Shown here: positions 40,736 through 51,800 of the stretch, one piece after another
How positions within the stretch are numbered: the first letter of the stretch is position 1
Layout of the letters: each line of letters starts with the position of its first letter
From: Phytophthora hibernalis
Taxonomy: Eukaryota; Oomycota; Peronosporomycetes; Peronosporales; Peronosporaceae
Reading direction: 5' to 3'
Length of the DNA: 64,000 nucleotides
Assembly (NCBI GenBank): GCA_012656075.1
Contig: JAAKBF010000221.1
Span: forward strand, 1,178,001 to 1,242,000
Notes under the pieces: generated by a model
Seen by the model: only the letters and a program-made list of their open reading frames with translations
Told to the model about the DNA's origin: nothing
The model's database searches: none
Position numbers and translations under genes: made by a program

Positions 40736-42492
40736 ATGCAGCCAAGTGGAGGGGCTCACCACCAGCCCGAATACGACTACGAGTACAGCAACCAGTACAG
40801 TCAGCAGTACAGTCACCAGCACAGTCAGCAGCAGCACGGTAGCGGAGGCCGCCCCGTAGTCCCGAGTATGCGGCCGACGCTCGAGGCCCCGGCGTACTAC
40901 CAGCCGTCGTCGCTGCCGCAGCAGTACACTCCGCAGCAGACGTACTACCAGCCGAGTCGTACGCCCGTCGCCATCTCCCAGTTCCCGTACGCCGAGTCCC
41001 CGATGGAGCACAAGCCCATCGCGGCCTATCAGCCGCAGTCAGATTATCGTCTCCAGGCCACGTCGGAGGCTCGCACAGAGCCCCGATGTCCATGGAGCGC
41101 TTGTGTGATGTGTGTCAATACCCCGACCCTGTGCTCGTCTCTCCTAACTGTAACCACACCTTTCACTCGCGCTGCGTTCACGTGTGGCCGCTGGACGCGT
41201 GTCCGGTGTGCGCGGCGCCGCTCGACCAGGTAGCCATCTCCCCAACCATTAACATGATGGTGCAGCCCGAGCCACGCAGCGGCAAGTGGACTCGACCCGA
41301 GGAGAAATTCATCGAGGGGATTCTGTGCGAGTTCGACCGCCAGGCACTGCCTCTAGCGCACGGCACACCCATTCGTCTGGTGCTAGCTAAGCTGCTCAAT
41401 TGTTCGACCATGAGGTTGTCCAAAAAGTTCCAGAAAAACGCTCTGGGCAAGAGGACGTTTCGAGTGACCAAGCCTGGCAAGGGCGAGAAGGCCATGCAAT
41501 TCGACCAAGTGGACCACGCGCGACGACAGCGCGAGTTTTCTCGCTTGGAGCAGATTTTCAGACAGGAACTCGTGGACCAGTTCCGCCGCGAAAACAACAC
41601 GGACGAAGGCGCGCTCGTAGAAACTCAGCACCTACGTTTGGCCGTCCAGCAGTTCTGGGTAAACAACTTTCTGAAGTTTTCGGTGCTCATCGGGCAGCCC
41701 GTGATGGGGCTCGACGTCTCCGATGCCAAGAAGCGCAAACGCGCGATGCAGCTAGTCCGCAACGGCCAGTACGACGAGCTGCTTGCGTGGAATCACCACC
41801 CGTCTCCAGCCAACACAGCCAGTATCAACCCCATGCCGCCCGTGCATGCGGTGACGTCGAACGACGCAAATGTGTCGGCGTCGTGGAGCACTGGCGCGGT
41901 TGTGTATTCGTCCTCCGTATTGGGGCAGCAGGAAACTGGACCGTCTATTCCGGCGTTGCTACAGCAGCCAGAGCAGCTAATGCGTCCTACGAAGAAGATG
42001 CGCACGCCCGAGGCGAACGTGGAGGTCAGTCGATTTGAATTGCCGATGGACCAATCTGCGTCGTACCCACAATACGGACGGTTCTCTCCTCCAGCGTCAT
42101 CGACGGGCTCATTTGATTACAGCCAGCACCAGCAGCAGTATCAGCCCGAGCCATTCTTGCGTCCGTCAAGCTACTCGCCGTACGCGGAGGTCAAGGCGGA
42201 AAAACCAGCCATGGGGTTTGCCAACGTGCTGAACCATCAACAGCAGCAGCAGATGCTGCCGGGTCTCGCCAGTCACGACCACGAGAGAAGTGGACTCGCC
42301 CCGGCAGGCTATCCGCGAGCCGGTGAAGTATATCACGCCGGCGATGGCGCGGGCCAGGCGGCTCCTTGGGACGATCTCATGGAGAACATGTCTTCTTCTG
42401 AGGTTAACACCGGGACTGCCGCACCCACCAGTCAAGGCAGCGCCTCCCACGGCGGAGACATGGAAACCTGGTCCAACATGCACATGATGTGA
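40736..42492 (+). CDS. RING-H2 finger protein with Gln-rich N-terminus
   Basis: The protein begins at ATG 40736 with a Tyr/Gln/His/Ser-rich region (NQYSQQYSHQHSQQQ). After one frame change near 41040-41065 it continues as GGSHRAPMSMERLCDVC. The RING-H2 finger follows (CDVC, CNHTFHSRC, CPVC), the fold of E3 ubiquitin ligases. Next comes a basic, probably helical domain (WTRPEEKFIEGILCEFDRQA, then MRLSKKFQKNALGKRTF) that resembles a DNA-binding module but that I cannot name. A long Gln/Pro/Ser-rich tail ends at the TGA at 42492. The frame change is best explained by one missing base. A poly-A signal AATAAA lies at 42607. It could be a ubiquitin ligase or a transcription regulator. Confidence 0.75.
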
Positions 42493-42897
42493 AGATGTCC
42501 GTCTGTCCATCCGACGTGTTCAATGTTAAAATGAGCGGCGCGAAAGAAAGCGCCCGTAGTGTGAAAAGTGTAGTGTTCGTAGCGTCCTAAGCCGAAATGC
42601 AGTCATAATAAAGTGGAAATGCAAAGGATGAAGCCACGAATATTATTCTTGTACCGTAGGAGAAGTACAATGCAAAGCGTCCTTCTCCTTCCGTTCGTCA
42701 TCGGACTTGAAGTGCACCTCCTTCTTCTGTAAGTTATAGAGCATTTGCGACGTAGAATGTCAGAAAGTTTGTCAGAAAGTGAAAAAGGGAACTTCCGATT
42801 TGCCTTTTCACATCAGGTGCCATCATTTCAAAACAATGTATTTTACTTGTATCGAAATGACAGCGCCCAATACCAATTTTTTACTCGCCCATACAAA

Positions 42898-45089
42898 ATG
42901 CTGCGGCGTGGAGGAGTTCTGCTGGTACGCGGCCGCTCGACGCGCGCCATGTCCCTGCTGGGCTCGATCTTCGGCATCGGCGAGTTCGAAGGCGCGCGCA
43001 ACACGTCGCTCAGTCGCAGTACCAGCAAGCAGCAGGCGTACGACCTGGCGCTGGTGGACGTATGTGTATCATAATTACTGCCATTTCTAACCGCATTTCT
43101 AACTGAGCTCTGCAGTTCGTGAGCATGAACTCGCACCCCAAGTTCATGCTGCAGCAGGTGCTGGCTGAGGAGGATGCGCCGTTTCTAATGGGCCACGTGC
43201 TTGTGGGCGCCAGTCAGTGCCTCGCCCCACTCATGCACCAAGACGCACTGGACGCTACCGACAGACTGGAGACGGCGGTGAAAATTGCTGAAGGAGGTGG
43301 GGGTCAATTGAAATTTAGAAATGAAGTGGAACTTAGAAATGACTTAAGTGGCTGTCTAATTAACTGCAGAGGAGACGACGACGAGTGAGAAAATGCACGT
43401 ACTGGCGCTGGACGCGATGGTGCATGGCCGTCATCACGAGGCTGCTGCGGTCTACGAAACCATTTTGCTGCATGATCACTCGGACCTGCTGGCGCTGCGC
43501 TGTTGCTATGACATTTACAAGTTCTTGGGGTGAGCTGGACCCTTGATGCTGGACTGGGTTGGAATTGACGCGGTGGATGTTGTTACAGTGACTACAAGAA
43601 CATGTTGGCTACGGTGACGCGTCGGTTGCCTTCTTGGTCGCCTAATGACACTGCCTACAGCCATTTGCTCGGCATGCAGGCGTATGGAATGCAAGCTGCT
43701 GGCCGGCTGGATGCCGCTGAATCTTTGGCGGAGAAGACGCTGTCCATGAATGGAAACGATCGCTGGGCATGTACGTGACGGTGGGTTTGACTTTGATGTC
43801 AGTGTGTGACTAAATAATGTGATGCTACTGTAGTGCACACCATGCTGCACGTCCTAGAAGCACGTGGCAACGCAAACCATGGAGCGAGCTATGCGAACCA
43901 GTTCAAGGCAGGCTTTGACAACGGTGGGCCATTGGAACGTCACCTTTACTTTCAGTGGGCATTGTACATGATGGAGTTGGGTAACTATGACCGCATCAAC
44001 AAGATGCTGGAGGTGAGTATCATACCTTACCAACCCGACGATGCAACCCACGCCGTGCCAACGCTGTGCGACGCGACGCAACTCTACTGGAGATTGCGTT
44101 TTGCAGGCCAAGACACCACAGAGCTAGGCGAATACCTCCTCCAAAACTGGTCTGCCGTACTACCGCCTTCAAGCACAGGCACAAATACGGTGCCAAAAGC
44201 CCGCCTCCATCCTCTTGCGAGCGTGCTACGCTACGTAAGTACCTGATGTTGCGGTGTTATGACTTGACCACTTGCTCGCATCTAACGATTTCATTTTACT
44301 CGCGCAGAGCATCTTGTCGAGCGTGCCGTCCGGCGCTACTCCCTCACCGGAACCCTTGGTTGCCGAACCCGCCGTCGACACTGACCGCTTAGAAGCCGCA
44401 CTTGGCACGACCCCGTTCCAGTTTTGTTTTTCATCTTCCCCAGGTATTGCTCTTTTGGCTTGTTGGGACGATGAACGCCCAGATGCGTGGAAATGTTTAC
44501 CAACCACGGTGTTATCAGGTGACCTGGAGGAGGTGTACAGCAGTGTTTGCAAGGGTTTCCAGGCGTATGCTGAGGTTTGTGAAGTCGCTGTTTCTGCTCG
44601 CATCCTAGATGCTCGACTCACCAACTTGTCTAATTGTTTAGGCGCGATTCAAAGATGCTACCGAAGCATTGCTTCCCGTGCGTGGAAAGCTTGAACTTCT
44701 TGGCGGAACCGACGTAGACCAAGATATTGTGGAGCAGCTTCTCATCGAATGGTACGGCTGTCTCCTTCATAAATGTGTTGTCATTTGTTATCTAATATGT
44801 TGCGATATCGCGGGAGACAGTGCTAGCAAGAGTGACGATCTACGCCTCGCCAAGCTTCTCCTCAACGAAAGGTACAAGGGTCAAGAAAAGCTTATGATCT
44901 ACCCGTCCTCCTAACTTCCGTTCTCTGTTGCATTTTCACTGTAGGCTGAGTGCGAGACCACAGAGTGCGCAGTGCTGGAACACTTATTCACGGGTGTCTG
45001 CAGCTATGGGTGACGCGTCCGCCGTGCGAGACGCACAGGGTATGAGCTACGTACTGGGTCTGGGCCAAGGCGGCAATCAGACCTACTAG
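42898..45089 (+). CDS. TTC38: TTC38-like tetratricopeptide-repeat protein
   Basis: Nine exons join in phase to about 552 codons: 42898-43059, 43116-43296, 43370-43529, 43589-43770, 43834-44234, 44308-44574, 44642-44751, 44821-44871, 44945-45089. All introns are GT-AG and short, and the one before 44308 has a CTAAC branch site. Family segments are KMHVLALDAMVHGRHHEAAA, DIYKFLGDYKNMLATVTRRL, NDRWALHTMLHVLEARGNAN, LYFQWALYMMELGNYDRINK and LLPVRGKLELLGGTDVDQDI. Human TTC38 is about 470 residues. The extra length is partly the Arg-rich N-terminus, which could be a targeting peptide. ATG 42949 is an alternative start. The biochemical role of the family is not well known. Confidence 0.8.
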
Positions 45090-45286
45090 TCGATGACCCA
45101 AGATGTTCAAATCGGAGGAATCCTCCAGCTTTTTGACTGCCAGTCAGTAGATTGTGCTTAGAAACTCTGTCCTGACTTCATCCGAAGTAAAATTCTTTAC
45201 TGCAACTTCAGCGCACATGATGTATCCATCTGTGGCACACTGTACCACCCCACATTTGGCGCCGTTTCCACTCAAAACACAAAATT

Positions 45287-47369
45287 ATGGCATCCAAGCG
45301 AATTTTGCGCGCGTGCAAGTTGCAGGGGCTGTCGCTACATGCCGACGCGCTGCGACGACTCACCGACGAGCTGACCAAGTGCGTATTCGTCTTGCACGTT
45401 TGTTCATCTAATTTCCATCACCAACCGCTCAATAGCAGCGTCAGAGCAACCCATTGAAGCTACCTACTCCTTATTTGGCCTAACGCTCAATATCTCGTCT
45501 TCTGTGTGCAGTGAGTCTTCCCTACAGCTGGAGGACGTCATCTACGCCATCAAGAACAACATCGACCGCAGCAAGAGTGCGTTTTCAATCTGAAAGGCCC
45601 TAAAACTTGGTGCAGAGCACTAAAATTTGATGTTTGTATGCTGTTTAGTGACGACGTCTGTGGTGACTCTGGGGCTCTGGAGAGTGCCCTAGACACGCTC
45701 TTGGCCGTCTCGGCTGAGAACGACTATGAGCAGATCCAGGTGTTCGGGGCGTTCGACACGCCGAGACTCCACTTCAACACGCACAACAACTCGTACGAAC
45801 TGAAAGCAGACGCCCATCGCCGACTCCATGCGGGTCCGGAGTCGAGGATTCAGCTGCTGAGAGATCGGTTCATGTCGGTGGATCTCCGTGTCAAGCGGAA
45901 TCGACACTTTGCACCCCGTCAGCTGCTCTGGCCAAAACGACGGAGTACATGGAGGTGAAGTATTTTATTTTGCCGGAGATGGAGGCCAAAAGCTTAATTC
46001 ATGTGTTGTGTAGTTATCGCGGATCGAGTCACTGCTGGGTTTGACGGGAGTGCGACGCGTGGTTGGCATGTTGGGCCAGGATGAACGCAAAAGGATGTAC
46101 CTGGAAGACTTCACGTCCCGGATTATCATTGATCTTACGAATGCTGTGTACACTGACGGCCTCTTCACAATCAACTGTGTCGTGCTGGTGGAAGGAGAAG
46201 TGATCGATGACGTGCTTCATGTCCAGGTTAGAATGATGCGGTTGGGATTTTTGACAAGTGTATGTGCTGAGTAATTTGTTGTTGTGTTGCTTATGTTTAG
46301 TCAATGGGTTTCCCACCGCCAGAGACAAAGGAGGTCTCTCTGGAGGTTCTGGGAGGCATTGACCCTCTTGGCGTGGAGGTATCGGCGCAACAGCGCGAAC
46401 AAATCCGAACATTAGAAGCTAGCGACCACCACGCTACATTCATCGTGCTGTCTGATGTGCACCTGGACGACCCGCAGGTCATGAACAAGCTGGACGAGCT
46501 TTTCCAGGGACTCGAAAGCGTTCAGCCGACTTTGTTCATTCTAATGGGTGATTTCATGTCCACATCTATCGGTGGAGGTGCTGGGTCCAACTCGTTGCAA
46601 GACCTCCGGGAATACTTGGAAGATCTGGGAAACCTCATCCTGAAGTACCCTGGAATCGCAGAGAACTCGCGCTTCGTTCTGGTGCCTGGACCTAACGACC
46701 CCGGCTCGTCTCGCGCCTTCCCACGCCACCCGGTATGTACCATAATTTTCTATCAATCATTGGCAATAGTGAAGAATTTAACTTGTGGTGTTGAGAGCAG
46801 CTTCCTGATATATGCACACGCGAACTCGTGCGAAAGGTTCCAAATATCATGTGCAGCACCAACCCGTGTCGAATCCGCTACTACACGCAAGACATCGTGA
46901 TCTTCCGAGATGATCTTCAGCAAAAGATGCAGCGACATGCTATTCTGCCGCCAATGCCGAGTGAGCAAGAGGAAGAGGCAATGGACCAAAGTGACGAGGC
47001 CAGACAGTCCGTCTCCCAAACGGATATCTCCAAGCATGTACGGTGCAAAAAAATTGTGTGGTTGAGAGCGCTCTTTGTGTAGTCGCTGACGGGGTGGTTT
47101 GCGTGTATTTCCAGTTGGCCAAGACGATCATCGATCAAGCACATTTGTGTCCGCTGCCGCTAATGGCGAACCCGATCAACTGGGACTTCGACTCGTCGCT
47201 GCAGCTCTTCCCGACCCCGGACGTGCTCATCCTCGGAGACTCGACCGAGCAGTACCAACTCGGCTACTCGTCCGTGGGCGTCTTCCACCCGGGTCCGTTC
47301 CACGCAGACTTCTCGTTCGTGTTTTACCGTCCGAGCACCAACACCACGGAATTCAGCCGCGTCGAATAA
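45287..47369 (+). CDS. POLE2: DNA polymerase epsilon subunit B
   Basis: Exons are 45287-45378, 45512-45576, 45649-45954, 46014-46226, 46301-46732, 46801-47037 and 47115-47369. The protein is the structural B subunit of the leading-strand polymerase. The N-terminal helical domain (LRACKLQGLSLHADALRRL) and VFGAFDTPRLHFN come first. The OB-fold follows (YLEDFTSRIIIDLTNAVY), then the inactive calcineurin-like domain (FIVLSDVHLDDPQVMNKLDE, LFILMGDFMS, VPGPNDPG) and the ending PGPFHADFSFVFYRPS. Exon 3 needs one extra base in the G run at 45671-45674 and one in the C run at 45912-45915 to stay in frame. These look like sequencing errors, not decay. Confidence 0.9.
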
Positions 47370-47620
47370 ATTGGGATTCAAGAGATTTGTTCACATGTGG
47401 ACGTTAGAGGACACTTTTTCACATTGGTCCGGATACTCCAAATTAATCGTCGTTTTAGTCTCTTATGTGACATGCCTCCTTTACAAAGAGCAAGTCTACA
47501 TGTATTACTTCAAAGTAAACTTTACCTACGAATTACTAATCTTTTCTTAATCGCGGCTAGGGCTGTCCCATTACATTCCGTCCAGCGACGTCACTTACCA
47601 ATTGAAACCTCGTTCCGGGC

Positions 47621-48529
47621 ATGCGGCGTCGCCAGCACCGGCAGTTCGGCCTGCCGAACGCCAACCAGATCCTGCTGTGTATGGCTGTGTGCACGCTGCT
47701 GTTCTTCGCGTTGCTGCGTCGCCATTGGCTCGAGTTCAGCGACGACCCGGACGTGCACGCGTCTCTCAAGAGCGTCTACGTCGTGGGCGAGGTCCACCGA
47801 CTCCAAGTCGTGGCAGGAATTCTGCTCGGACGACTCGTTCCAACTGAGCATGTAGGGAAATAGTCATTTTATTATCATTTAACCATTTATTCACTAAGTG
47901 GGGGTGCTTTTCCAGCCCTGGGACCAATCGGACCGTGACAGTCGTGGATATGCAGGATGGAGCAGTGCTGTGTCACAAACACGCCAATGGGGAGCGGGTG
48001 CTGGACCTGATGATCTGGATCCTGGCGGCGGGACTCAGTTTGGCGCTGCTAAGTACGCTGGTGGCGGTGTATCTGCAGCTGGGCAACCCGACGCGGGAGA
48101 TGGTCTTCTGGGTCGGCATGATGCCTGGAATTTTGCTGTTCGCAACTGGTACACGCAGTAATTGGAGCAAGGAGACTGGGACTGTACTAAAAGGATGTTT
48201 GCAGGCGTATTGGGCTCAGCGGCGCTGCTTCTATGGCAGAGGTTCTACCTGCGGTTTGACAACGGCGACTGCTTCAGCATCACGATAGCTGCTACTGTGA
48301 TCGCATATGCGGTGGCAATCTCCATGGTTGTGCGCTGGCGTTGGGTAGGTGTTTGCTGCTTTTTTGGAAAGGTTTCTTTTACTCATGTCGTTTGCTGTTC
48401 GAACGCTGCAGCCAGGTATATGTGCAGTTCCTACTGAGCAGCAAGCGCTGGGCTCGCGCTCCTACGGTGATCATCTTCCACCACGCCGTGGTCGTCGACG
48501 AGGCTCTGCCGCGACCGCTGGGACGGTGA
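47621..48529 (+). CDS. Multi-pass membrane protein of unknown function
   Basis: Four exons: 47621-47851, 47916-48148, 48205-48344 and 48416-48529. The protein of about 240 residues starts MRRRQHRQFGLPNANQ, with basic residues before a first membrane segment (ILLCMAVCTLLFFALL). A soluble loop with SKSWQEFCSDDSFQLS and TVTVVDMQDGAVLC follows. Then come about three more membrane segments (LMIWILAAGLSLALLSTLVA, FWVGMMPGILLFA, ITIAATVIAYAVAISMVV) and a short tail ending ALPRPLGR. Exon 1 changes frame near 47800, again as if one base were missing. It lies head-to-tail behind POLE2 and converges on GCN1. Confidence 0.65.
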
Positions 48530-48807
48530 CTAGCACGCTGGCGCATGACCTTGAGTCTGCCACAGTTCCGCTGACTCGCTGATTTATTGGTGGCCCTGGC
48601 ACGGCGGTGCAAGCAGTTGAACACGCATTCCTACCGCTCAGAAGATGCTTCCGGGGTGAGGTGTTGCCGAACTTTTAGTAGTCTAGACAGAGGATGCTTA
48701 TTTATCGATCAAATGGACGTAGCGTGCATCTTTCATACCGGTACGTCTGGCTATAGTCTAAACAAAAACTACACACACACACCTGCGCCCACCTTCTAAG
48801 TATCTTT
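48530..48807. other. Convergent 3' intergenic region
   Basis: This is 278 bases between the stop of the membrane-protein gene and the stop of GCN1. It holds the 3' untranslated parts of both. A short AC repeat lies at 48770-48782. No gene. Confidence 0.6.
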
Positions 48808-51800
48808 TTAATCGCTCTCGTCGCCGCTGTCAGCCTTCAGCTTGCTCAACACACGGCGCGAGTACTCACCAATGATTTTGGCATCGGCAGCACCACTGCG
48901 AAGGTACTCCGCCTGTGTCTCAGGACGCGAGTGTACCTCAAGCAGGTAGACAAGTGTACGTTCAGCCGGCAGCTTCACGGCCATGTTGTTGCTCTTGATA
49001 AGCTGGAAGATAGCGGGAACCAGCGCGGCGAGGTTCTCGCGCGTCTGCTCTGGCGAACTCTTGGCAGCCACCTTAACCACGCGCAGCGCGCCACGAATCA
49101 CGTCCTTGTTCTTGTGCGTCACACCCTCCACGAGTACAGGCACAAGAGCAGCAAAATCTTCCACGCGCTCTTGGCGTTTTACTACAGCACCAAGAGCCTG
49201 AAGAGCATGATTGCACACGGCAGTCTGCTCATCCTGTGCCAAAACAACAAGTGCGCCAGTCAACAGGACCGCTACATCCGCGGTCAGCAAAGTCGAATGC
49301 TTGTGCAGCACCAACGTTGTGAACACAGCCGCACTCTGGCGGCGCTGCCACGGCAGCGCCTGCAGGTCGTCTCCTGACACATTGGCCAAACTGTACTCCA
49401 GTAGCTGCTTCTGTGCCGCTTCAAGTCGCCGTTGCTCGCTGTTGAAGCCACGCAGGATGCCAGGCACTTGCTGGCGCCGTCGCGCAGTGCATCTTCACTC
49501 GACTCGAGCATCTCCTCGAGAGCACTCTCCAAAGTACTGCGTCCAGCAGCCGACAGCTTGTCGCCAACACGCTCCACCACAGAGGCAACAGCCTCAAGGT
49601 TAGCCTCACGCACCCCGCCAGTCGTGGTGCGCAAGCGCTCTGTGAGCTCTGCAAGGAGAGGTTCCACACGCGGGCTCAGCGTAACGAGAAGGCTCAATGC
49701 TGAGGCGCCACGCGCTCGTACGTCCACGGCTGTATCGTTCAGTGCCTTGACGAACGTAGTCTGCAGCTGCGGCAGGAATGGCTTCAGTGCCACACCACCC
49801 TTCGTCAGGATGATCTCCAGAGTCTGGAGAATGGCAGCCTTCACATGACCTGGGAAACGATCGCCAGCAATTCGAATAAGCGGGCCCGTGAGCTTGATCA
49901 GGTACGGACGAAGAGCAGGAGCGCTGCTGAGCTCCACAAGCTCGCCAAGACCAGCAGCCGCGCTCTGGCGCAACTCTGGTGATCCGTTCATCAGAGCCCA
50001 CTGATAGCTTGGTAAGAATGGCTCCAGACCCTTCGGAATGCACAAACCCGGCAGAAGATATTCACCGTCGCCCACGCCACCCTTTCGGTGACGCGCGTCG
50101 CTGACCATCGAATTGATAGACTGGCGGATAAAGTCCAAGTGCTGAGCAAACTGCTCCGGTTTCGTAGTCACGTTCATACCCTTCAGAGCCGCCGAGGCCG
50201 CGCGCACCACCGAATCGTTTTGATCATTGAGGTGCAGCACGATCTGCTTGAGATATAGTGGCGCCTGGTCGTCGTACGGGACCGTCGCATTCGAGCAGAA
50301 GTCACCCACAAGCTCGAACGCCAAAGCACGATCCAACGCGCTCTCACTTTCGCAATACTTGCAAAGTTCGATAGCCAGCCAGTGCACACCAGGTGCCTCC
50401 ACACCCAGCACCACGTCGCGCAGCGCACGCTTGATTTCCTCGGCCAGTTCGGTCTTCGCAGCATCCGAGCTGGAATTTTCCAGCAGCTCAACATACTGCG
50501 CGAAGAACGTGGCGAAAATACGTTCCACTTGGAAGTGGATGACGGCACCAGTAGCTTGGGCCACACGCGACACAGCTCGCGCTGCCGACGCAGTCACCGG
50601 CGTCACCAACAGACGCGGGATCAAATACGGAAGAACCTCGCGCGACTTCACGCGCAGAATCTCTTGCAGTCCAAGAAGTGCGCGCTCCTGCTGCTCGGCC
50701 GACGGGGACGAGCGAATACGCTCGAGAACCATAGGTACAGTCTCGTCGATTGCGCGGTAACCAATACCCTTGTGCAGGACATCAAAGGCTTGCGCAGCAG
50801 AGGCACGAACCTCAGCGAGCTCATCGCAGACACCATCCAGGACGGCATCAACGATCGTGTCCACGTAGTCTTCGATCTGCTTCTTCGTGCAACACTCAAT
50901 GACTTCAGACAAACCGACGCAAGCACCCTGTCGCCGGCCAATAGGAAGTGACGGCGACAAACCAGCACGCAGAATGGGCACAACCTCGGGAAGTACATGC
51001 TCGCCCAGCTTGCGCACAATTTCACCAAGAGTGCGACCAGCCATGGTTTGCTTCTCCATGTTGTCACCGGATAACGCCGACACAATTGCGTTCATAAGTG
51101 CCTCCAGAATCTGGCGCAGTGTCTTGGGTGTGTTTGCAACCACACTCTTCCAGACCTGCAGCGCACTTTGGCGCACCACAGCCGAGGTATCCGAACGGAT
51201 CATGTACAACGATGCCAAGATGGCATTGCGGCGCTGCATGCCCAGCAGCTTAATGATGGCACGGTCACCTGCAGCGCTGCCAGAAGCCTCGTCGTCATCG
51301 TCATCGTCATCGTTGTCTTCGTTAGCAACAGCAACGGCACGCGTGCCACTGATACGGTACATGAGATCGCCCAGCAGCATGACAGAACTCTGGCGAATAC
51401 GCCAGCTATCGTCGAAGAGACCAGCCTCCAGACTCGGCAGCAGATCGCGTGTGTGTGTGAGCGCGTGCGCATTCACCACAACATGACCCGAGTGCATGGC
51501 CACATCGCGCACAGACTCCGCTTCATCGCTGAGTCCAGCCACAACGATGGGTAGTGCTTCACGAAGGAACATAGAGAACTGCTTGCCAAGAGCAGGCGGC
51601 AAGAAAGCCATAACCCACAACACACCCTCCCGCACAGAGTACTTCGGATGGCGAGCCAGCGGCAGGATATCATCCGCATGACGCGCTCCACGCGCTCAAG
51701 GCCAAGAGCAACCACAACTTCACACAAGCCTTGAGCAGCACCAGATCGCTCCACAGGGCCAACTTCGTCGTCCTTCATGGCCTCAAGCAGCCACGTCAGC

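Noticed and set aside
41086..41233. End of the first RING-gene frame (reading EPRCPWSACVMCVNTP)
   Set aside because: This is read-through after a frame change. The RING finger is in the other phase over the same bases.
50227..50951. Open plus-strand frames inside the GCN1 region
   Set aside because: They are shadows of the minus-strand HEAT-repeat gene and have no domain of their own.
51290..51325. GTCATC trinucleotide repeat
   Set aside because: It is simply the poly-Asp/Glu codons of GCN1 read on the other strand, not an independent satellite of interest.
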